From assembly GCA_023441905.1 (NCBI GenBank), contig JAEZNC010000258.1, positions 1 through 6,091 on the forward strand: DNA of 6,091 bases, written 5' to 3'. This document shows, in pieces, positions 1-4,377 of this stretch; the stretch's first letter is position 1, and the number at the start of each line of letters is the position of its first letter. Position numbers and translations under genes: made by a program. The stretch comes from Bacillota bacterium. GTDB taxonomy: Bacteria > Bacillota > Clostridia > Christensenellales > SZUA-584. The notes below the pieces were generated by a model, which saw nothing but the letters and a program-made list of their open reading frames with translations, had not been told where the DNA came from and made no database searches.

Positions 1-27
1 GGCGTATCTGTGGGACAGTGTATGTTA
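1..27 (+). ncRNA. NiCo (czcD-type) riboswitch, 3' end only
   Basis: The window opens with ATCTGTGGGACAGT at 6-19. From memory, this matches the conserved 3' part of the NiCo riboswitch aptamer: the closing strand of its last helix, then the conserved GGGACAG, then the 3' strand of P1. NiCo riboswitches bind Co2+ or Ni2+ cooperatively and often precede CDF (czcD-like) exporter genes, and a CDF gene follows here at 116. The rest of the aptamer must lie upstream of the window, so the four-way junction cannot be checked. A terminator that consumes this same segment (next entry) fits an ON-switch. Matching rests on a short motif plus context. Confidence 0.7.
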
Positions 28-49
28 TCCACGGGTGCGCTTTTTGTTT
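1..49 (+). terminator. Riboswitch-controlled intrinsic terminator before the CDF gene
   Basis: Positions 1-13 pair with 29-41 over 13 consecutive base pairs (Watson-Crick plus five G-U), with a 15-nt loop at 14-28, followed at once by TTTTTGTTT at 41-49. The left arm and loop contain the conserved aptamer segment ATCTGTGGGACAG. Terminator and aptamer therefore cannot form together: metal binding should hold the aptamer and let transcription continue into the transporter. The stem might extend further upstream outside the window. Confidence 0.65.
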
Positions 50-66
50 CCCGTCTTTAACATACA
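19..66 (+). repeat. Nested inverted repeat in the CDF leader
   Basis: TGTATGTTA (19-27) is exactly complementary to TAACATACA (58-66), and inside it ACGGG (31-35) is complementary to CCCGT (50-54), with symmetrical 3-nt internal loops and a 14-nt apical loop. No U-run follows, so it is not a terminator. It overlaps both the expected P1 3' strand of the riboswitch (19-27) and the right arm of the terminator (29-41), so it is mutually exclusive with both. It may be a third conformer of the switch or a protein site. Confidence 0.4.
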
Positions 67-115
67 AAGTTGATAAAGTGCCATAGAGCTATCTTGCATT
101 TTGGAGGTAACTTTT

Positions 116-1024
116 ATGGAACGACAAAAAAGAACCGGCATTGCACTTGCGATGCATGTGTCGATTGTGACGATCATCGGAAACGTGATTCTAAGCGCTT
201 TTAAGCTGTTCGCGGGTATTGTCGCGAACTCGGGCGCGATGATCTCCGACGCAGTGGAATCCACCGCTGACGTTTTAAGCACAACGATTGTGATGGCAGG
301 CATGAAGCTTTCGGGCAAGGCCAGCGACAAAAATCACCCATACGGTCACGAACGCATGGAATGCGTCGCCGCGATACTGCTGGCCGTCATGCTCGCGGTC
401 GTGGGTGCGGGCATCGGCTACGGCGGCGTGATGAAAATTATTGAAGGCATTAATGGCGACCTTCAAATGCCGGGTTTGCTGGCATTGATTGCGGCGATCG
501 TCACGATTGTTTCTAAAGAAGCCATGTACTGGTATACGCGCGCCGCCGCAAAGAAAATCAATTCGGGCGCGCTGATGGCGAATGCCTGGCATCACCGTTC
601 CGACGCGCTGTCGTCGGTCGGCAGCTTCGCAGGCATACTCGGCGCACGGCTCGGGCTGCCGATACTCGACCCGATTGCGAGCGTCGTGATTTGCCTGTTC
701 ATCATGAGAACCGCGTTCAACATTTTTAAGGACGCGGTGCGCAAAATGACGGATGAAGCCTGCGACGATACTGTTGTGGATGAAATCAGGCGCGTGAGCC
801 TGTCTCAGGACGGCGTGCTCGGCATTGACCAGCTACAAACGCGGCTGTTCGGAAACCGCATTTATGTGGATATCGAGATCTGTGCGGATGGGTCTGTGCC
901 CTTAAAACAGTCTCACGGCATTGCGCAGCGCGTGCATGACGCGATTGAAGCAGCGTTCCCCGATGTGAAGCACTGCATGGTGCATGTGAATCCGGCGTGC
1001 GACATGGATGCCCCGCCGGAATAA
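116..1024 (+). CDS. Cation diffusion facilitator (CDF) family metal transporter, likely Co/Ni or Zn/Fe exporter
   Basis: This 302-residue protein is an integral membrane metal/proton antiporter that exports divalent cations. The start is ATG 116 because GGAGG at 103-107 sits 8 nt before it; the in-frame TTG at 101 overlaps that site. Hydrophobic segments fall near residues 13-37, 40-62, 83-105, 119-140, 165-180 and 183-203, followed by a cytoplasmic dimerisation domain (about 207-302). The transport site is visible as E48/D52 in TM2 (SDAVESTAD) and H159/D163 in TM5 (HHRSD); the TM2-TM3 loop carries HPYGHER at 74-80. Length and motif order match YiiP/FieF-like proteins. Unusual is Glu48, where relatives mostly have His or Asp. 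The preceding NiCo-type leader suggests Co2+/Ni2+ as the physiological signal and substrate; that part is inference. A bidirectional terminator follows 13 nt after the stop. Confidence 0.93.
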   Translation: MERQKRTGIALAMHVSIVTIIGNVILSAFKLFAGIVANSGAMISDAVESTADVLSTTIVMAGMKLSGKASDKNHPYGHERMECVAAILLAVMLAVVGAGIGYGGVMKIIEGINGDLQMPGLLALIAAIVTIVSKEAMYWYTRAAAKKINSGALMANAWHHRSDALSSVGSFAGILGARLGLPILDPIASVVICLFIMRTAFNIFKDAVRKMTDEACDDTVVDEIRRVSLSQDGVLGIDQLQTRLFGNRIYVDIEICADGSVPLKQSHGIAQRVHDAIEAAFPDVKHCMVHVNPACDMDAPPE

Positions 1025-1037
1025 TCGTTATAAAAAC

Positions 1038-1083
1038 AACAAACCCCGTCAGGTTTTATGCCTCACAGGGTTTGTTTTTATTG
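1038..1083. terminator. Bidirectional intrinsic terminator between convergent genes
   Basis: AACAAACCC (1038-1046) pairs with GGGTTTGTT (1068-1076); inner pairs GT/AC and AGG/CCT extend it around a mismatch, with a short loop. A T-run follows on the forward strand (1075-1079), and the A-run at 1032-1036 gives a T-run on the reverse strand. It can therefore end both the CDF transcript and the lipoprotein transcript, whose stop is at 1093-1095. Confidence 0.78.
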
Positions 1084-1092
1084 TAGATTTTT

Positions 1093-1560
1093 TTATTTGA
1101 CAGCAAACGCTCCGTAAGCTGTCAGATTGCTGCCGTCTTCGCTCGTAAATGTCTTTACGACTCGGTAATGGCCGGACGCGAGCGTGCCGTAATTCGCTTT
1201 GATGGTGACGGCTTCCTCATTCGACTGTCCGGACGAAATCATATACGCAATCTCAATCCACATCAGATTGGAAATGGGCTTCAATTCTACCCACGCACCG
1301 TCCTTCTCGGCCTCTATGGCCGACCTTGCGCCGTATGTATACTCCTTGTCGGACGCATTGGTGATCGTCAGCGTGACGGACTCGACATCGCCCGATACCG
1401 TCTGCTCCTTCACCGTCATCTGTATATCGCCGCTGCTCTGCGACGGCTTCACAAGCGGCTCCGTGTTTCCCGAAGGCGCATCCGCCAGATTCGGTGGCTG
1501 GCAGGCCGCTGCCGCGAGCATCAGTGTGAGCGCCAGCAGCATGAATATCACTTTTTTCAT
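1093..1560 (-). CDS. Lipoprotein with bacterial Ig-like domain (Big_14-like)
   Basis: This predicted protein of 155 residues is exported and lipid-anchored. The start is ATG at 1560: AAGGAGGT at 1567-1574 lies just upstream, and the longer in-frame start at 1581 would read through this site. Residues 1-19 form a signal peptide (KK, then a hydrophobic core) ending in a lipobox AAAC with the acylated Cys at 20. A Pro/Ser/Asn-rich linker runs to about 45, then one beta-rich domain (about 46-154). Its landmarks are VTLTITNASDKEYTYG, W90, MWIEIAY, the SGQS turn and GHYRVVKTF, which match the Ig-like domain seen in many small Bacillota lipoproteins. Its partner is unknown; such domains are presumed to be extracellular structural or binding modules. 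It is separated from the upstream FTR gene by 71 bp, so co-transcription is possible but unproven. Confidence 0.85.
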   Translation of the reverse strand: MKKVIFMLLALTLMLAAAACQPPNLADAPSGNTEPLVKPSQSSGDIQMTVKEQTVSGDVESVTLTITNASDKEYTYGARSAIEAEKDGAWVELKPISNLMWIEIAYMISSGQSNEEAVTIKANYGTLASGHYRVVKTFTSEDGSNLTAYGAFAVK

Positions 1561-1631
1561 TTCCCCACCTCCTTTAGTCATTTAGACGAAAAGAAATGTG
1601 ATTTGTTCCGCACATGGCGGATTTCCATATA

Positions 1632-2108
1632 TTACATAAACCTTTCGAACCGTTCCGCGCCCGCTTTGCATATCGGGCAGATGCGCGGCGGATTGGTGTT
1701 GGCGCAGAGATACCCACACACGCTGCAGCGGTATACGGGATATTTCAGCGACACGGGCATTAGTCCTTCGCCCGATTCGGCTTTCGCGCGCCGCTCGTCC
1801 AGCGGCGGACGGCGCTCGGGCACCTGTTTTTGTTTGGCATTGTCCGTCACATAAAGCGCGCAGAAGCACGCGCCGTATTCGGCAAGGTCGTCGTCGCGGT
1901 ACACGCACGGGCAGACGATATCCATGTTGTCCTGCTGTTCGCCCGAATAAAGCCGGCACGGGCAGCTCTCGATGCCGTAGCGGTCCTGATTGGCGAGCAG
2001 CCCCGCCGCCAGATCGGCCACAAATTCGTCGTCGGGGTTCAGCGTATAGCCGCCCGCCGCCGCGTCCTTTTTGAGCTTCTCTATCCTTTTTTGCAGACGC
2101 TCATCCAT
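1632..2108 (-). CDS. Ferredoxin:disulfide (thioredoxin) reductase catalytic chain fused to a rubredoxin-like domain
   Basis: This cytosolic protein of 158 residues carries the FTR beta-chain signature: C49-P-C51, C66-P-C68 and C81-F-C83. By analogy with plant-type FTR, C49, C66, C68 and C81 would bind a [4Fe-4S] cluster, while C51 and C83 form the active disulfide that takes electrons from ferredoxin and reduces a partner disulfide. Spacing differs from the cyanobacterial/plant enzyme (X14 and X12 here against X16 and X8), and the third motif is CFC rather than CHC. A charged linker (about 90-118) leads to a C-terminal zinc/iron ribbon, C128xxC131 and C144xxC147, of rubredoxin or rubrerythrin-tail type. 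No separate variable chain is present. The gene starts 2 bp after the glutaredoxin-like gene, with GGGGAA before the ATG, so the two are almost certainly co-transcribed and probably partners. Confidence 0.9.
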   Translation of the reverse strand: MDERLQKRIEKLKKDAAAGGYTLNPDDEFVADLAAGLLANQDRYGIESCPCRLYSGEQQDNMDIVCPCVYRDDDLAEYGACFCALYVTDNAKQKQVPERRPPLDERRAKAESGEGLMPVSLKYPVYRCSVCGYLCANTNPPRICPICKAGAERFERFM

Positions 2109-2110
2109 AG

Positions 2111-2395
2111 CTATTCCCCGACCAGCGCAGACAGCGCCTCCTCATCATATCCGACGATGCACTCCTTGTCGTTGATCACGATGGTTGGGAACGACCCCGC
2201 CCGGTTATGCTTAAGCTGCTGCTGCCGGACTGAATCGGTCTCAAAACCTTCAAGTTTGTCCACGTCGATATAGGTATACCTAATGCCCCTGTCGCTGAAA
2301 AAAGTCTTTGTTTTCTTGCACCATCCGCAGGTGCTCAGTGCGTATATTTTGATGTCGCCGATATCGCGTCCGTCGACCTGTGTAAAATCTGCCAT
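2111..2395 (-). CDS. Glutaredoxin-like (thioredoxin-fold) protein with CGWC active site
   Basis: This small cytosolic thiol-disulfide oxidoreductase has 94 residues. After a short N-terminal extension, the first strand (IKIYALS) leads into the redox motif C23-G-W-C26, then helix KKTKTFF. The cis-proline motif is SFPT (P70), followed by strand IVIND and the GYDEE turn (82-86), in the order expected of glutaredoxin/NrdH proteins. CGWC is neither the CPYC of classical glutathione-dependent glutaredoxin nor the CGPC of thioredoxin. In an organism of this type, reduction by the adjacent ferredoxin-dependent reductase is more likely than by glutathione. The start is ATG 2395, with AAAGGA at 2407-2412 at a rather long 11-nt spacing. 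The in vivo target is unknown; ribonucleotide reductase or peroxide defence are only possibilities. Confidence 0.88.
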   Translation of the reverse strand: MADFTQVDGRDIGDIKIYALSTCGWCKKTKTFFSDRGIRYTYIDVDKLEGFETDSVRQQQLKHNRAGSFPTIVINDKECIVGYDEEALSALVGE

Positions 2396-2427
2396 TTGCT
2401 TATTAATCCTTTCAGATAGATATAATC

Positions 2428-2456
2428 ATATTACACGAAACAGACCGCAGCCGCAA
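2428..2456 (-). promoter_or_regulatory. Possible promoter for the glutaredoxin-FTR pair
   Basis: On the reverse strand TTGCGG (2451-2456) and TAATAT (2428-2433) are separated by 17 nt; TATGAT (2425-2430) is a better -10 but sits at 20 nt. Both are imperfect. The 87-bp gap after the QueG-like gene makes a separate promoter plausible. Confidence 0.28.
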
Positions 2457-2459
2457 GCT

Positions 2460-2480
2460 GACAGTTGGATTATCACTGTC
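2460..2480 (-). repeat. Short inverted repeat just after the QueG-like gene
   Basis: GACAGT (2460-2465) and ACTGTC (2475-2480) form a 6-bp hairpin with a 9-nt loop, 2 nt past the stop codon of the QueG-like gene. There is no U-run directly after it on the reverse strand, so it is at best a weak terminator or an RNA-stabilising hairpin. Confidence 0.3.
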
Positions 2481-2482
2481 GA

Positions 2483-3157
2483 TCAGCCGATCCCGTATTT
2501 CCTCGGGCATACCGTGCGGCAGGTGTTGCAGTCCACCGTATCAAAGCCGCGAAGCGTTTTCCCATAAGTATGCATCCTGCATTTCTTCTGTTCCGCGCGC
2601 GTGCCGTCGAGCGCGACCGACGGACAGCTCTCGATGCAAAGCCGGCATCCCTCCATGCAGATGCTTTGGGCATATGGGTCTGATTCCAAATCCAGTTCCG
2701 TCAGCACAGCGCCGATGATGAGCCGGTTACCGTAGTCGCGGCTTAACAGCAGTGTGCTTTTGCCGAGCGTACCCAGCCCCGCGCACGCCGCCGCGTGCTT
2801 CATGGAAATAAGACCCCGGCCTTCCATGTTAGCAGCGTCCCAGTATTCGTAGGGTGCATCACACGGCACAGGCACCGCCGTTCCTCCAAACCGCTTTTCA
2901 ATCCATTTCGCCATGGCAAACGAGATGCGTTCCACCTCATGGCACACATCGTCGTTGAAATGGCCGTATACGAGCCGGGGGGCCACCTCAAAAAGCCCCT
3001 TGGGCAGCGCGATGCCCAGTACAATCACCGAACGGCATGCGTTCATAATATCCGCCGGATGAAAACCTTTCGGAGCCTCGGCAAACCGTTCGATATGGGC
3101 AAACCCGCAGACGTCCGCCCCGAGCGCCGTCACGGCTTTTCTGATGTCTTCTTTCAT
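2483..3157 (-). CDS. QueG-like (COG1600-type) double [4Fe-4S] cluster protein, short form
   Basis: This 224-residue protein is related to epoxyqueuosine reductase, the cobalamin/Fe-S enzyme of the last queuosine step. The start at 3157 (GAGG 6 nt upstream) is preferred over the in-frame ATG 3217 because a strong promoter lies between them. Residues 1-160 hold the QueG-like N-terminal fold, with GLGTLGKSTLL (127-137) and YGNRLIIGAVLTELD matching the family core. Eight cysteines (C167, C171, C174, C178-P; C193; C210, C213, C217-P) suffice for two ferredoxin-like [4Fe-4S] clusters. It is much shorter than canonical QueG (about 380 residues), lacks its C-terminal extension, and has LISMKHAAACAGLG where QueG carries its DTGPVLER-type catalytic stretch. 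I therefore do not assign epoxyqueuosine reduction; an uncharacterised Fe-S redox protein of the same superfamily is safer. Confidence 0.85.
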   Translation of the reverse strand: MKEDIRKAVTALGADVCGFAHIERFAEAPKGFHPADIMNACRSVIVLGIALPKGLFEVAPRLVYGHFNDDVCHEVERISFAMAKWIEKRFGGTAVPVPCDAPYEYWDAANMEGRGLISMKHAAACAGLGTLGKSTLLLSRDYGNRLIIGAVLTELDLESDPYAQSICMEGCRLCIESCPSVALDGTRAEQKKCRMHTYGKTLRGFDTVDCNTCRTVCPRKYGIG

Positions 3158-3188
3158 TGTGAACCTCACACATATGGGATGATTTTCT

Positions 3189-3217
3189 ATTATAATTCCT
3201 ATCACAGTTTTGTTCAA
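3189..3217 (-). promoter_or_regulatory. Promoter of the QueG-like gene
   Basis: On the reverse strand TTGAAC (3212-3217), a 17-nt spacer and a perfect TATAAT (3189-3194). Transcription would begin near 3180, giving a leader of about 20-25 nt that carries the GAGG ribosome site. Because the -35 box overlaps ATG 3217, that upstream start codon would not be in the transcript. Confidence 0.72.
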
Positions 3218-3235
3218 TCAACTATCGCGTGGGCT

Positions 3236-3415
3236 TTAACCTTTCATCGGTTGAGGTGATACGTGTATCATGTGTCTGTCGATAATGCCTGAATATTCTT
3301 TCATCCACTCGAAAAGCGCGGATTGGCGGGTGCGCGAAAAGCCGGAAAGAATGAGCGTTTTGTCGTCGTTCTCTCTCCCCCGCCCACCTGCCTGTGTCAG
3401 CCATCGATCCACCAA
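3236..3415 (-). pseudogene. Possible short or decayed reading frame upstream of the QueG-like gene
   Basis: On the reverse strand a frame of 59 codons from TTG 3415 (or GTG 3412) to TAA 3236-3238 reads LILSGFSRTRQSALFEWMKEY in its middle (from about codon 21), with a protein-like composition and GC-rich third positions. No convincing ribosome binding site precedes TTG, GTG or the internal ATG at 3304, and the frame stays open further upstream into the terminator-like region. I do not recognise a family. It may be the remnant of a gene 3' end, a very small real gene or chance. Confidence 0.2.
3257..3270. repeat. Operator-like interrupted palindrome
   Basis: TGATAC (3257-3262) and GTATCA (3265-3270) are exact inverted arms 2 nt apart, centred about 47 bp upstream of the -35 box of the QueG-like promoter. 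Its size and symmetry fit a dimeric regulator site, but no second copy was seen in this window. Evidence is limited to the symmetry. Confidence 0.3.
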
Positions 3416-3439
3416 AGCAGTGTCACTTTCAGAGTGAGC

Positions 3440-3467
3440 CGCAGCAAAAGGCTTTTTGCGTTTTTTT
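3440..3467 (+). terminator. Terminator-like hairpin before the T-box promoter
   Basis: CGCA (3440-3443) and AAAA (3446-3449) pair with TTTT (3453-3456) and TGCG (3457-3460), with a 2-nt bulge and a GGC loop, followed by seven T (3461-3467). It lies 16 nt before the -35 box of the T-box operon and could shield it from upstream forward transcription. No forward gene is visible between it and 3157, so what it terminates is unclear. The region 3158-3482 otherwise holds only the reverse promoter, the palindrome and the doubtful reading frame. Confidence 0.4.
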
Positions 3468-3482
3468 GCAGGTTTGTTATTG

Positions 3483-3512
3483 TTGACAATTTAAGCTTGC
3501 TTGTGCTAGGAT
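3483..3512 (+). promoter_or_regulatory. Promoter of the T-box / XRE-cupin / acyl-CoA synthetase operon
   Basis: A consensus TTGACA (3483-3488) and TAGGAT (3507-3512) are 18 nt apart, with TG at 3504-3505 giving an extended -10 element. Transcription would start near 3519, just ahead of Stem I of the T-box leader. Confidence 0.75.
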
Positions 3513-3518
3513 AAATTC

Positions 3519-3785
3519 AATCGATATTATAAAACGCGATGACGAAGACGTGGCAGGCTTAAACCTTTTTCAGAGAGCACCGCATTTGGTGAAAGCGGCG
3601 CAAAGGCAGGTATGTCAATATCACTTCACGAGCGGCGGCTTTGAAAACGTAAAAGCCGGACGGACGCTGCACCGTTACATGCAGAGGGCTTTTTAAGGCC
3701 CTGCAAAGTTGGGCCGTCACTGGCCAATTTGGGTGGTACCGCGGTAAACCTTCGTCCCATACGGGGCAAAGGTTTTTTTGTTTTT
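3519..3785 (+). ncRNA. T-box leader RNA, probable isoleucine (AUC) specifier
   Basis: This leader senses uncharged tRNA in cis and decides between terminator and antiterminator. The T-box core GGGTGGTACCGCGG is at 3731-3744. Stem I: base pairs CGC 3535-3537 with GCG 3632-3634; k-turn GATGA (3538-3542) faces GA (3630-3631); GAAG 3544-3547 pairs with CTTC 3624-3627; TGGC 3551-3554 pairs with GTCA 3614-3617. This leaves a specifier loop AATATCA (3617/3618-3623) in which ATC 3620-3622 is followed by the usual A. Distally, AGAGAG (3572-3577) and the GGTGAAA apical motif sit in the GCACCGC/GCGGCGC hairpin (3577-3601). A further hairpin is GGCTTT 3637-3642 with AAAGCC 3652-3657, and Stem III spans 3680-3705. 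The bulge TGGT (3734-3737) fits a tRNA ending ACCA, as tRNA-Ile does. Class is certain; the Ile reading comes from a hand fold. Confidence 0.94.
3746..3785 (+). terminator. T-box regulated terminator
   Basis: AAACCTT (3746-3752) pairs with AAGGTTT (3769-3775), and GTCCC (3754-3758) with GGG and GC (3763-3767), around one C-A mismatch and an ATAC loop. T-runs follow at 3773-3779 and 3781-3785. The CCC at 3756-3758 would instead pair with GGG 3731-3733 in the antiterminator, so the two structures exclude each other. Confidence 0.88.
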
Positions 3786-3812
3786 CCGGAATAAAAAAAG
3801 GAGCGTGGATTT

Positions 3813-4367
3813 ATGGATGAAAAAATTATGCTGATCGCAAGACGGCTGCAGGCACTTCGGGAGATTATGGATATCTCCGCAGCAGACATGGCGCAGGCGA
3901 CGGGCTTAAGCGAAGCCGAATACCTTGAGTATGAAGCGGGTCGAAATGATTTCTCGTTCTCGTTTCTCTACTCGGCGGCGGGAAAGCTCGGCGTGGACAT
4001 TGTGGATTTAATGACGGGTGAAACGCCCAAGCTTTCAATGTGCTCGCTGGTGAAAAAGGGCCATGGCCTAAAGCTCGTGCGGCGCAAGGAATACGGCTAT
4101 GAGCATCTCGCTTACATTTTCAAAAATAAAAAAATGGAGCCGTTTCTGGTTACCGTGGAGCCGTCGGATGTGGATGCCAAGTCGCACATGAACGCGCACG
4201 AGGGTCAGGAGTTTGATTATGTGGTGGAAGGCCGCATGACGCTCTATATCGACAACCAGTCGATCTCGCTCTCGGAAGGTGACGCGGTTTACTTTGACGC
4301 CACACACAAGCACGCCATGCAGGCCGAAGGCGGCGTTTGCCGTTTTCTTGCCATCATTGCCAAATAA
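3813..4367 (+). CDS. XRE-family regulator with C-terminal cupin domain
   Basis: This predicted DNA-binding regulator of 184 residues is first in the T-box operon. ATG 3813 follows AAGGAG (3798-3803) by 9 nt. Residues 6-66 form an XRE/Cro helix-turn-helix: RRLQALREIMDIS, then AADMAQATGLSEAEYLEYEAG as the two DNA-reading helices, and a last helix to GVDIVDLM. After a linker, residues 110-182 form a cupin barrel: HMNAHEGQEFDYVVEG (motif 1, H129 and E133) and EGDAVYFDATHKHAM (motif 2, H165 and H167). These could bind a metal or an organic ligand. XRE-cupin proteins commonly sense a small molecule handled by the neighbouring enzyme. The acyl-CoA synthetase starts 10 bp downstream, so a carboxylic acid or its acyl-CoA is the natural guess; whether it activates or represses cannot be told. 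Confidence 0.92.
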   Translation: MDEKIMLIARRLQALREIMDISAADMAQATGLSEAEYLEYEAGRNDFSFSFLYSAAGKLGVDIVDLMTGETPKLSMCSLVKKGHGLKLVRRKEYGYEHLAYIFKNKKMEPFLVTVEPSDVDAKSHMNAHEGQEFDYVVEGRMTLYIDNQSISLSEGDAVYFDATHKHAMQAEGGVCRFLAIIAK

Positions 4368-4377
4368 GGGGGACAGC

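Noticed and set aside
70..95. TTGATA at 70-75 as a separate promoter for the CDF gene
   Set aside because: There is no -10 at usable spacing; TATCTT at 90-95 is only 14 nt away, and the leader evidence implies a start upstream of the window.
1607..1621. Hairpin TCCGC-ACATG-GCGGA between the FTR and lipoprotein genes as a terminator
   Set aside because: The stem has only 5 bp and the T-rich stretch on the reverse strand is about 10 nt away and interrupted; too weak to call.
1168..1854. 228-codon forward open frame across the lipoprotein and FTR genes
   Set aside because: It is antisense to two genes with clear motifs, is Arg-rich in composition, and has no supporting start signal.
3222..3404. 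60-codon reverse frame starting MADTGRWAG
   Set aside because: It is Arg-rich and low in hydrophobics, lacks a ribosome site, and the overlapping frame 3236-3415 looks more protein-like.
3323..3514. 63-codon forward frame starting MAGARKAG
   Set aside because: It runs through the terminator-like hairpin and the T-box promoter, and has no ribosome site or family resemblance.
4279..4377. Upstream extension of the acyl-CoA synthetase to position 4279
   Set aside because: It would overlap the cupin gene by 89 bp; GGGGGA before ATG 4378 and the family-like N-terminus MRIFEKY support the shorter start.
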